From the NCBI GenBank assembly GCA_030674155.1, contig CM060320.1, positions 25,761,275-25,825,274 of the forward strand: 64,000 nucleotides of DNA, given 5' to 3'. Shown here piece by piece: positions 28,720-41,600 of the stretch. Numbering within the stretch: the stretch's first letter is position 1; the number at the start of each line of letters is the position of its first letter. The DNA is from Stramonita haemastoma (taxonomy: Eukaryota > Mollusca > Gastropoda > Neogastropoda > Muricidae). The notes under the pieces were generated by a model. It made no database searches and was not told the DNA's origin. It worked only from the letters and a program-made list of their open reading frames with translations. The translations under genes were made by a program, and so were the position numbers.

Positions 28720-31700
28720 CTTTTTCTGCAGGCATGAAATATCTTATTTACTTTCAACATTCTTTTTCCTCGGCATAAATGAGAAGATCACGATTACTTC
28801 TTTTTTTTTCCAGGTGAAAAATCTTCAGGAGGAACTGCAGAAGGCAGAACAACAACAGAACAGCCCTGAGCCCTCTCCTCCATCACCAGACCTGTCCCAG
28901 CAGATGGCTGACCTCAGGCAGGACCTGGAGAGGGCTCAACAAGAGATCCTCACCCTGAGGCAGCAGGCAGACAGCCGGGAGGCCGAGCTGGTGGAGCTGA
29001 AGCAGAAGCTGCAGAAGGGAACCCTGGCCCTCAACGACCTGCACATGGACAAGAAGGACCTGGAGCAGGAGGTGGCCAGGCAGCAGGAAGAAACCAAGGC
29101 CAAGGTCGCCGCCATCAAGACGCTGCGGGAGGAGAAAGCCAGGCTGGCGGAGGAGAACAAGAGCTTGTCTGAGCGCGTGGAGGATCTGGAGGAGGAGGTG
29201 GACTCCTGGGAACAGCGCAACGAGGAGAGCCAGGTGGAGAGGGGCAACGTGCAACAGCTGCAGGATCAGCTGAGGGCCAGCAAGCAGAGAGCTCCTCACA
29301 GCAGCAGAAGCTGGACACACTGTTTGTAGAGTTGGAGGAGTCCAGGACCTTGTGCCGAAAGCTGCAGCAGGAACGAGAAGGTCTGGATCAGGATGCAGGT
29401 GTCACTCAGTCCCTCGTTCAGGAAAGGGACAGGGCGGTTGAGGAAATGAACAAAGCCATACAGGAGAGGGACGCGGATGCTAAGAAGATATCTGACCTAA
29501 AAAATCAGCTTGAGGCTCTACAAAGCAGGATGCAGGTCCACAGCAACTATCCAGTTCTCAAAGGATTCATGAGCTAGAGGCACAACTAAGCATGCTTCAA
29601 CAGCAGCTAGAGTTACACGCGGGTGAGAAAAGTGCTTTACAAGAGAAAGTGTTGAAGTTAGGGGAAGCAGTGTCAAGCCAGGATGTTGCAGACTTTGGAG
29701 ATCTCAGACTTTATCAGCAGGACATTGTAGGGCTTTGCAGAAACGCTGTGCTGCTTTGAACAAATTAAAACAGAGTTTGGCGAGTCACCCAGAAGCTTTC
29801 GATCAGAAAGGTGACTCTAGGACGAGTCTGCTGGTGAGTGTGTCATAGAACTGTGCAGAGAAAACGCCAGTCTGTTAGACACCTTAGCCAGGGGTAATGG
29901 TCTTCTAGAAGAAATACAGCAGCAGTATTATTCAGGGTTGTCAGATAGCTCCTCATTGATAACGCCACAGAGTGCCAGCAACTTACAAACCACTCCATCT
30001 CAGGGACCAGACTTCAGCAGCAGTGGTGCACAGAGTGAGTCTCTTCAGGCTGAACTGAAACGCCTTGAGGAGGTCGTCCAGGACAAAGATTCAGAAATTG
30101 TGGATCTCAAACAGTCTCTGAGCCACCTTCAGCAGGAACATACTGCATGCAGACAAGCTTCAGTCACTTTGTCAGACAGTCTCTCAGAACTTGAAAAGGT
30201 TCTATCAGAAAAGAAGGTGAACTGAAGATGCTCCACACAGAAAATGACCAGCTGATGAAGATGTGTGAAGAGTCCAAATCCAGACTGGCAGAGTCAGACA
30301 AGAAGATGGTCTCTCTCAAGTCGCAGCTGCAGGAGACAGAAGCTGCCTTGCAGCACACCAAGGCAGACCTCAACACTTCCACACAAACTTTGGAGCAAAT
30401 GGGTGAGGCCAGTGCTGTTCATTTACGACAGAAAGAGGAGCTGGATTCAGCCAGGCACAGAATTCAGCAGCTAGAAAAGGAGTTGTCTGATGCCATGGAC
30501 ACCATGTCAAGTCACAAAGCCGGCATCGAAGATCTTAACGCTGTGTGTTCCGACCAGAGAAAGACTTTGGAAATGGAAGAGGCCAAACTTTCCAAACAGG
30601 AAGACGTCATTGCTGTTCTCCGACAGACGTCTGTGACAACAGATGAAGAACTGGAAGTGGTGAAATCCCAGCTCAGCAGGGCTGTGACGTTCTTGTCCAA
30701 GGAGCAGTGTGACATGGTCATGGGAAAGGCTTCAGACTCCACGGACTCCTCCACATCATTGCCTGCCATAGAGTACACCCCCAGATTGGCCTTAGATGAC
30801 AGACCCCCTGCTCCTGCCTCTAGCCAGCAGTCTGGGATGCTGAACGGAGAAGTGGATGCAGAGGACAACAGGGGACAGGCGGAGCTTGCGGAAAGGCATG
30901 CTGAGCTGCTGAGACAGGTGGAGGAGAAGGAGGAGATCATCGCCGACCTCCAGCAGAACAACACAACCTTGCTGCAGATGCTGGAGGCCAAGTCGCTGAC
31001 CTCGGCATCAGGGGAGAGCACCCAGCTGCAGGTGCACCAGCTGCAGAGCGAGGTGAAGGCGCTGAAGGTGGAGAAGGAGCAGATGCTGGCCGTCATGAAT
31101 GAAAAGTCGCGGGAGGCCAGCTCCCTCAAGGCGGAGGTGATGCGTCTGATGAACGTGGTGTCTGCAGAGAAGTCGGCCCTGGACAAGCTGCAGAAAGACA
31201 ACCAGGAGCTGATGGCCAGGCCCTCCCCGCCCAGAGACGACTCTCTGGAGGACATGACACGCGAGGCCATGCACAACCTGTCGCGCTTGGTGCGTGACCG
31301 GGAAGTGGAGATTGAAGCCCTGAAGCAGAAAAACGAAACCCTGATGGCAGTGATACAGGACATGGATCAGAGTGATGGGGGGACAGGGGGAGCAGGCGGC
31401 ACTGGTGCCAGTCTGGCCTCACATCTGCTGACAAAGAGAATCTGGAGAAGCAGCTGGCTTCTCTGCAGGCTGAGCGAGAGCAAATGGTGGCGTTCGTCAA
31501 TCAGAAACACTCAGAGAGTGTCGCATATCACGCCGAGATTCAGAGACTGGCAGCCCTGAGAGCTGAAGAAGTTCAGAGATTTGAAAAGCTGCAGTCCGAT
31601 TACGACACACTGTGCCCACAGTTTGAAGACAGGAAACAGACTCTGCTGAAAACGCAGAACGATCTCATCAACTACCGACAAAAGTATGCCGAACTGGAGG

Positions 31701-34700
31701 TTCGGTATGGAGAGCTGCTTCAGAAATCCAACGCCTCTGAAACGGTAGACGCTGCCTCTTTCCACGAACTGAAAGACGAGAAAGAGAGGATTGTCAGCAA
31801 ACAGGAAGACCTCCAACACGAGATCCAGAACCGGGAAGCGAAACTGTCCGCAGCCACGGACAAGGTGAAGGAGATGGAGAGCGTGTTGGCCTCCAAGGAG
31901 AGCGAGGTGATGGCGCTGAAGAAGCAGGTGGACAGCCTGCACTTCCAGCTGCACAGCCTGAGGAATGAGACAGCCGACCTCAAGCAGGACAGGCAGGCCG
32001 CGGAGGAGAAGCACCGGGAGGGGCAGGAGCAGGGCCAGGCGCTGAAGGACCTCAACAGCCAGCTAACCCTGTCCGTCAGGGAGAAGGAGTTTGAGGTGGC
32101 CTCTCTGCACGAGCGCCTCCAGAAACTGACAGCTCTTGTGTCGGAGCAGCAGGGGGAGAAGACTCAGGTGACTCAACTGCTGAGGGAACAGGAGGAGGCC
32201 TCGGGACTGAGGGCGGGGCTTCAGCAGGAGGTGGACCAGCTGACCCTGACCTTGAAACAGAAGCACCAGCAGTTAAACGAAATCCATGCTGAGGTGAGTG
32301 CGGGGTCACCCTGCTTTTCTAAAGCAACACATCACAGGTTGTATTTTGATTATTGAGGCTCCTTTAGCATCAGAAGTGAAATGATTGAAATCAACTGAAG
32401 GAAAAGCAAACAGAAAAGTTACTCCTCTATGTATTGTTTTAGCAGAGGACTGAACAAGAGATGTACTTGTCAACAATGGCATTAAAGACAGTTATCATGG
32501 TAAAAAAAAAAAAAAAAGTTCTTGTGCTTGAAGAGATGTTGTCGATTGTCATCAACCGACACATGATCTGCAGTGAGGTGATATAGAATTTAAAGTTTAA
32601 CTTTTCTCCCTCTCCTTTTATTGAGGACAGTAAAGGAGATAATATGGAAGAATGAAGTCACTACTTTTCTCAATGCTCTAGACTCTTCATACTTGTTATC
32701 ATATACTTTTTTCCTCCAGAAGTTTAACACTGGCTCCAAATTTATTCCCCTGCAAGTCCTGATGGACTGTCAAAACTGATTTTCAGAAACATTTTATCCA
32801 ATCCACTGACAAACTGGTTGTAATGGAAAGCGCCCAAAATCTGAGAAGTGTATTTTTCAAGGTAAGCTTTAGAAAAGTCAGATGAGCAATTGTTTAATCC
32901 ACACTTAGATTACAGCAAAATCTATGAATATGTGTAAAGTAGACTTTGAGGAATGGAGGTTGTAAGTTAACAATGCACAGCGCAGAAATATTTATAAATG
33001 AGCCCACTATTTAATATTAGACTCAAACCATTTATTCATTTCAACTTCTGAACAGATGTAATTTAGTGTCAGATGACTGATAACATTGTGGTGTATATGT
33101 ATTGCAGAACTTGCGACTGAAGGAGAAGGAGCAGAAGTGAGTCGAGAGCTGGACCGTCTGCGAACACACCTGCTGCAGATCGAGGAGGGGTATACCCGCG
33201 AGGCCCTGGAGGCGGAGGAGAGGGAGAAAGAGTTGAGGAACAGGCTGGCCCACGCCGAGGAGCAGCTGTCTGCCACTGCCTCCCAGGTCCAGTCTGCCAG
33301 GTGGGTGTACTGTAGTTATGGTATGGAGATGGGGGGGTTTGGGTGCAAGGTGTCTGTGTAAACGTTGGTACCATCCGTGAAAATAGAAACTCTTGTTTGT
33401 AAGTTTTTTTTATTTAACTTGAGAGAGTGGTGAAATAGAAAAGTGGTAAGTCTGTGAGAATCTCTGGAATACAGCACAAGCATATTGAAATACTTTGTTT
33501 TTTTTCCTTCTTCTTCTATTGATGTCGGTATTCATATGTACTACCTAACTAGCATCAAATGAAAAAAACAAACCAATCCTTTCATCAAGTATGAGACAGT
33601 TAAAGGCAGCAAAACTGTCTTTGATTTTTTTTAAAAATGATCATATTCCTTTTACTTTCATTTGCATTGGTGTGGGAGTTGTAGGAGCACAATTTGTGCC
33701 TCATTAAAGCCATGTTTCTTTTTCATTTTAATGCTGACGTCATGTCATGCTCTGCAAGTATTGAGTTGTATATGATAATCAGAACAGTTTTGTAGACACT
33801 GTTTCATATCTATATGACATAAAGCTATCCACATTTCATTGGAAACATGTTGATTTTTAACTACTTGAATAATTGTAGTGTGCAATGCTTGGCTGCCAGC
33901 AGAGATTGAAAGGAAGTGGATTGCATTTCATACACCTGATTTATCCCTGAAGTCAGAATACAGCTACCTTATAATGGTGGGCAAAAATGGTCACATACAG
34001 AAAAATCTCACCATTAGTGAACCTTGGAGCTCTAGTAGAGGAAATACCCCCCCCCCCCCCCCCCCCCCACAAAAAAAAAACCAATAACAAACAAAAAGAC
34101 AAAACACAAAACCCTTACCTGGAAAAAAAAACCAACACCTGAATACTGAAACCTTTTTCTGCACGGTGTTGCAGCCACCAGGCCAGCCAGCATGTGGAGA
34201 GCCTGCAGCAGCAGCTGCACAACGTGGCCTCACAGCGGGATGCAGCGTACATGCAGGTGGCCAGCCTGCAGGACCAGAGCCAGCAATACGCCGCCTCTCT
34301 GTCCAACCTGCAGCTGGTGCTGGAGCAGTTCCAGAGAGGTCAGTGCATAGTCGCACACTTTTAACACGAGTTTTGAAGTGTGATGAGGCGACAGCCCCGA
34401 TATGGATACGTTTAAAAAAAAAAAATTCTTTATTATATGTAAAATATGTTGGACCGTGAATAGGTATTAATATGTTGAACACCTCCTTGGAGTCCTTAGA
34501 GCGAAAGTGATAACCAAATATCTAACACCATGTAAAAACCATCTTTGTCATAGGTAAACATTGCTGGTAGGTTGGGCTTAATAGCAGGTAAAAAAAAAGC
34601 ATAAACGCTTATCACTTGACTGGAAAGATGCTAGATAAAGACTATTGCAATTCTCTTTTGGCTGGTCTGCCAGCATCATCCATCCACTCCCTTCAACGCA

Positions 34701-35646
34701 TACAAAACTCTGCAGCTCGTCTGGTCCTCAGAAAGAAAAAATCTGAGCACATAACCCCTCTCTTGCAATCTCTTCATTGGCTGCCCGTACCACAGAGAGT
34801 AAACTACAAGATCAATACCCTCTGTTACAAATGTCTCCACAATACTGCACCCTCCTACCTCTGTGAATGTCTTCACTTGTACACACCTTCTCGCTCCCTC
34901 CACTCCTCGGCAGATACTTTGTCCCTAAGAACACCCAGATTCAACCTATCTACCGTTGGCCGCCGCTCTTTCTCTGTTTCTGGTCCATCGATGTGGAACG
35001 ACCTTCCTCTCTCCCTCCGACAAAAGCCTACTTATGACACTTTTAAATCCAACCTCAAGACACACTTATTTCAAACCTAAGTTTTTCTCCTTCCGCTTCC
35101 ATCTCTTACCTGTCCCTGCCTTCAACATCCACCTGCCAAAGTGCATAACGTTTGTAGGTGTGTGTGCGTGCGCGCGCGTGCTGCGTGCATGCGTGTGTGC
35201 ATGCGTGTGTGTGTGTGTGTGTATGTGTGTGTGTACATTTGAATTTGTCAAAACTGTAAATAGTTGCTGATTGTGTGTCGTGTAGGTCGAATGAAAGCGC
35301 TTTGATTTGTTTTTGCAAGATTTAGCGCTAAACAAATTCCATGTATTGCCGCCGCTGTGGCCTAGTGGTTAGGGCGTTGTACTCGTAATCTAAAGGTTGC
35401 GGGTTCGATCCCAGCTATTCCGCTATGGCGTTGTGCCCTTGGAAAAGGCACTTTACGGCTATTTTCTCACCCCACCCAGGTGTAAAAGGGGTACCAACCT
35501 TGTGTTGGGGGTTAACCCTGCGATAGACTGGCGTCCTATCCAGGGGGGGAGTCTATGACTCTCAGTCGCTTAACGCCACAGAAACCGGGATAAGCACCGG
35601 CCTGATGAGCCTTATGGCTCGGGACAGACTTTAACTTAAATTCCAT

Positions 35647-35678
<32 letters not shown>

Positions 35679-38600
35679 TTGTTTTAAAGAAACCTTAAGA
35701 CTGATCAACATTTCTCCAACAGAAAAACATTCAAACAGTATGTGATGTGGACTTTGTTTGATCCCAACAGAGAAAGACTCGCTGGTGGCTTCAGAGACGG
35801 AACGCTATCAGCAGGAGTGTCAGAAGCTGAAAGAACACAGAGCCAAATTGGAGAAGGAACTTCAGCAAACAAAGGTAGGTCACCATTTTCATTTGTACTT
35901 TTTTTTTGTCCACGTCAAATTTTATATACTGCACACAGTTGGTTGTTTGATGTGTGGACATTTATTGGAAGCTCTCCTTCTCTCTTCCTGTATCTTTCTG
36001 TAAAGCCGTTGGGGCACTGCACTGAATTGAAATTCAGGCCGTCTCCTTCTCTCCTCCCGTATCTTTCTGTAAAGCCGTTGGGGCACTGCACTGAATTGAA
36101 ATTCAGGCCGTGTCCTTCTCTCCTCCCGTATCATTCTGTAAAGCTGTTGGGGCACTGCACTGAATTGAAATTCAGGTGCTGTCTCAGACTAAGATGAACC
36201 TGGAGGAGCCCATCCCTCTCCAGGTACAAGCTGCATGCTGGGTGTATTTGTATTTCCATAACCCATTGAACTCTGACATGGATTACAGGATCTGTTAACT
36301 TGCTTGTTTTATTTCTGTAAGAAATATATATATATATATATATACATGAAAGGAACTATAGCATGTGCAGGTCTGCAGGTCTTCCCTCCTGTCCTGTCAT
36401 GCATCTTCTTTCTGCTAAATGCTGATGTTGAATTAGTGGAAATTTGTAATTTTATTTACAGTGGAAATTCAGTGATTGGATTTTTAGCTCTAATCACAAA
36501 TTGTTCACGCACAAACACAACAAATGCAATGGAGTTGAGGGCTACAAAATATTTCACGCATGTCACATGCTTGCCTCTGAATCAAGGTATGAGGAACAAT
36601 TCAGGAAAATGATGTCATGACTCGTAAAGATTTTGTTTTGGGAACAGTGTTCCGCTATTGTGTGTTGATGAACATTGAACATTTTGTGGTTTTGTGTTCC
36701 CATGTGGCATGTGGATAAACGTGAGGCCATTTTTACTGTATGTTGATGAACATTGAACATTTTTGGTTTTGTGTTCCATGTGGCATGTGGATAAACGTGA
36801 GGCCATTTTTACTGTATGTTGATGAACATTGAACATTTTGTGTTCCCATGTGGCATGTGGATAAACGTGAGGCCATTTTTACTGTATGTTGATGAACATT
36901 GAACATTTGTGGTTTTGTGTTCCCATGTGGCATGTGGATAAACGTGAGGCCATTTTTACTGTATGTTGATGAACATTGAACATTTTGTGTTCCCATGTGG
37001 CATGTGGATAAACGTGAGGCCATTTTTACTGTATGTTGATGAACATTGAACATTTGTGGTTTTGTGTTCCCATGTGGCATGTGGATAAACGTGAGGCCAT
37101 TTTTACTGTATGTTGATGAACATTGAACATTTTGTGGTTTTGTGTTCCCATGTGGCATGTGGATAAACGTGAGGCCATTTTTACTGTATGTTGATGAACA
37201 TTGAACATTTTGTGGTTTTGTGTTCCCATGTGGCATGTGGATAAACGTGAGGCCATTTTTACTGTATGTTGATGAACATTGAACATTTTGTGGTTTTGTG
37301 TTCCCATGTGGCATGTGGATAAACATGAGGCCATTTTTACTGTATGTTGATGAACATTGAACATTTTGTGGTTTTGTGTTCCCATGTGGCATGTGGATAA
37401 ACGTGAGGCCATTTTTACTGTATGTTGATGAACATTGAACATTTTGTGGTTTTGTGTTCACATGTGGCATGTGGATAAACATGAGGCCATTTTTACTGTA
37501 TGTTGATGAACATTGAACATTTTGTGGTTTTGTGTTCCCATGTGGCATGTGGATAAACGTGAGGCCATTTTTACTGTATGTTGATGAACATTGAACATTT
37601 TGTGGTTTTGTGTTCCCATGTGGCATGTGGATAAACGTGAGGCCATTTTTACTGTATGTTGATGAACATTGAACATTTTGTGGTTTTGTGTTCCCATGTG
37701 GCATGTGGATAAACGTGAGGCCATTTTTACTGTATGTTGATGAACATTGAACATTTTGTGTTCCCATGTGGCATGTGGATAAACGTGAGGCCATTTTTAC
37801 TGTGTGTTGATGAACATTGAACATTTTGTGTTCCCATGTGGTATGTGGATAAACGTGAGGCCATTTTTACTGTATGTTGATGAACATTGAACATTTTGTG
37901 TTCCCATGTGGTATGTGGAATAAACATGATGACCATTTTTACTATTGTCCTCATGCTGGAACTGGAGGAAGCTGCTGGACGGTTTGGGCAAGCGGCTTCA
38001 CGCTTGAGTGAACAGCTCGACCGCAAAGAAGAAGCTTTGCAAGCTCTACGTGAGGAAGGTAAGTTGTAGCTACAGCTCCTTTCTTTCTTTTTTCTGTTCT
38101 CTGTCTGCTTGTGTTTCTGTAACCACCACCAAAGAATGTTGCGTCTTTATGTACGCACAAATGATGAGCACAGAGATGGTGTATAGTGTAACACGACTGA
38201 GGTGCAGACAATTTTGTTTTCAGTAAGTGTTCCCTGCTAAAGATATATAAGCAGCCAAAATAAATGTTTTGCGTTTTATATATTTTCTGGATTTTTTTTT
38301 TTTTTTACAAGAAAACGGGAAATAATTTGAGTAGTGGTCAATCTGATTTATAAGAATCCCTTATTTTCAGGTCACTTGCATTATAAAATATCAAATCTAT
38401 GAATTGAATTGCTCTCTGCAAACATGTTATCGGTAACTTATTGAATAAAGTTAAATACATTTTAGGTTATAACTCATTTTTAGACAGGTTAATATGATTT
38501 ACTCCATAAACTTGTTGTAGCAAGATTTTTGCAATCACTTGTACTGATTAGGGAAAGGAGGAGGCCACTTCATGTGGTCTGCGTACAATGCTAGCACTAC

Positions 38601-41600
38601 TTTTAAAGAAGGATCTGGAAATATCTTGTTTGACTGAAGTAAGGATATGTAGTTTGGCTTGTTTGCTTAATTTCTTTTTAGAAAAGACGCTATGGTAATA
38701 TTCTTTGAGTAACTGAGCCTTAGATTGACCACAGATTTCCAGTGGTTGTGAACAGTCTTGTTGAATTTATGACCAGATTTCTATATCCTCATATCCTCAG
38801 TAACTCTCTTCTTTTTGCACTATTTCATGTTGGCTTACTGCTTCTGTCTTTGCCTAGCCTTTGTGTGGTGGGCAGCTGTGAAGCATGCATGTGTGTGTTC
38901 TTACCTGTTTTCTTTTCATCAAGCAGGATTTCTCTTTCTTACCTCCAAACTTTGGCTGTTTTCTTGAAAAAAAAAAACCCACTCAGATTTGTGTATACTT
39001 GTATTTCTTTTCTCCTTTGCTTTTTGTTGGACTGTTTTTCTTGCATTTATTGGAGAGCTGCTTACTGCCCAGTTGATGCTGTTTGTCTCTGCCCGCATCA
39101 GGCGGCTTGCCTGTCTTTAGGTTGCTTCTTTGCATTTTTCATGGCTTTTGAGTGCGTCGCCAGACAGCTGAGGACTGCTGGTGGCTCATGACTCAAGTTT
39201 TCATTCACACACAGTAGCATTTGCGCTTAGCTGGCATAGCTTTCAGCTCTTTGTGGGGTTTTTTTCTCTAAAGAATGGAAACAGAAGAGAGACATTGTTC
39301 TCGGCAAAGTTGTCACAATACTTGAGACCAATCTTTTTTTGTATGTGAAAAAATATAGAGAGCCAATTTTTAACAAATTGACTGCAGTTTTTGCTGATGT
39401 CTACTTTGCATCAGTGATCCGAAGGCTTTTTGGAGTGTCCTCAAGGGCGGGGATCATGATGTTGATGAAGGCGTACAAAAGCAAAGGCACAGAAGCGGAG
39501 AAAGAGATAGTGGTGGTGGAATTGGAAGAAGGGCCCACAGCCGTAATATCAGCTGGTAATCCTGAGATGGCGAAGCTCAGGAGACTGGCTGGTATGCTGG
39601 GTGTGGCGTCCTTTCTCAGCCGGGCAGACAGCTCTCCTCCCTCCCTCCCTCCCTCCCTCACTCCTCCCTTGCCTCTTGGTCTTTCTCAACCACCCCTCCC
39701 TTAGTCGTGTATCTCCTAGTGGTCTTTGTACACAAACTGCTGGCATGAGTATACTCTATACCACTGGTGTGTATGGCTACTTCTGTACTCTTTGTACCAC
39801 TTCTATGTCTCCTACTGCCTATTATTATTATTCTGTCTCCCAATGATATATATATGTATATATATATATTGCACTGATTTGTACCTGTCCATAAGGTAGT
39901 ATTTTTATTCAGAGAATTTACTGATGCATCAGGCTTCGGCATATTCTCTTCTTCATGCTTTCTCTTTCTTTGACAGTGAAATCTCTCCAGCTGGCTAGTG
40001 TTGTCACCTGTATCATGTGAAGAGTATTCCCTCTGTGTGTTTACATGGCTGCAATGTACAGCAGTTTGATCTTATGGCGCCTGTTTCCCCTGCAATGGTG
40101 ATATCTGTCTGTACAGGGGATGGGGGTGTATGATGCTTTTGCATATGGTCCAGGAGTTTGGAGCACGCAGTTTTTTCACTGGATAAGTGACTGCACTGTA
40201 GTTGGGCTTTAACTTAAGTGTTGTTATGTTATCATCATCAGCAAAGAGACAAAAGCAGAAGATACTTTTTCTCTCTTTTGGAAACTTTTCTTTTCCTGGT
40301 CCAGACCAGTTTTCGTTTGGGTTACATCTACTGAGGCTGTAGTGATTGTATGTATTATATGTATTAGGGGTTGTTAGTTTTTATACTTGGAGCCTTAGCC
40401 ATGCTGTTATATTTGTTGTATCGTCTTCTTTTGCAGACTCATCTTCACTGTTGGGTGTTCCAGAAGATGAATTTCTCTGTTCTTTTCTTATGCAGTGAAA
40501 CTCCTGTTATGCACTGAGCTTGTTTTGATCTGGTTGTATTTTTGTTGTTTTTTTACCAACATCATCATGGACTTTCTTTCAGGGCAGAGTTGACAAGATC
40601 GTGGGTTGTTAGTTATATTACTCAGAATTGTATCATAAGTTGCGTGTATTCTAGTGATGCTTTGCTTATATGTACAGTAGAACAGTTAGGTCATGTGAAC
40701 CTTTGAAGGTACATTGTCATCCAGTCTTTTCTGTAAAGAAAGGCAACTTTTGATCTAGATCAAGATGGTGTTGATGCAACTTGCTTTGAACTGTGCTTAG
40801 CTTGATTTTTTTATTGCACTTTGGTTTTGCTTTTTAAGAAAAAAAAAGCTTTTTGTTGACATCTTTGAAAACTGGCTATGGGAAAGAAACCATACTAAAA
40901 AAGACACTTGCAGTGTTGCATGGTGTTGACTAAACTTTTCTGTCTTGTTTCCACTTAGACCTAGAAGTAGAGAACAATTTAACATGCATAGCTGCATCAA
41001 GGATAATAGCTTAGTAGCTGTGTTCATCTCTGTGTGTTTTATGTGTGTTGTGGTGTTCCTTGTTTTTGTGTACAAAGCTTCTTCCTCCACCCCTTTATCC
41101 ACTCTTTATAGGCTAAGATTTGATTAATGAGATGGGCTGTTATTTCTTCCTAAATTGATGATTACAATACACAAAAAAGGGGAAAATTCTCTCTTTTTGG
41201 GGGGATAGTTGCATGTCATAACAAATTTTCTGATCTAAGATTATGTACTTTTTAAAGATAGTTTTCCATATGTAAAGCCATGACATTTTGTTTTGCTGTG
41301 GAGGTGTGATACCAGAAAAGTAAAAGTATTTACCTCCAGTTTTCATACACTGTGCTATTTTTAAGCAAGGTGTATGTTTGTACAAGTCATAGGACACACA
41401 ATGTGGTTAGGAAGCTTGGGAAGGAGTCAGTGACAGGATGAACCAGGGCCCTGCTATAGTAGAGAGAGATCTGGCAGCTGACTGACTCCTCCCCCACAGA
41501 AAAGGACAGGAAGAGTAGAAAGGATCATTCTAAGAAACGCGTTCATTGTGCATGCAACGTGGAAGTTGTGTTGGTGTTTATATAATCTCAGCTGGTAATT

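Noticed and set aside
29822..29840. Splice donor inside exon J (CTGCTG|GTGAGT)
   Set aside because: Homologous coiled coil continues at once downstream in the shifted frame, so the match to a donor looks coincidental and a missing G explains the frame.
30512..31363. Long minus-strand open frames opposite exon J (also 28883-29320 and 31511-32014)
   Set aside because: Shadows of a GC-biased, Glu/Gln/Lys-rich coiled-coil exon; the plus strand carries clear TRIP11 homology.
29287..31430. Programmed ribosomal frameshifting in TRIP11
   Set aside because: All slips have the same sign, but there is no shared slippery heptamer or downstream structure, and ten sites in one gene is not credible for an animal.
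35348..35420. A tRNA gene
   Set aside because: A and B boxes are present, but there is no complete cloverleaf, and the target duplication shows the unit is a 290-bp SINE.
36733..37824. 363-codon open frame on the minus strand with a repeated 26-residue peptide
   Set aside because: It is the translation of the 78-bp minisatellite (78 is a multiple of three). The shorter units break the register, and other frames are equally open.
36655..37945. CRISPR-like regular repeats
   Set aside because: The units are continuous tandem copies with no unique spacers, in a eukaryotic intron.
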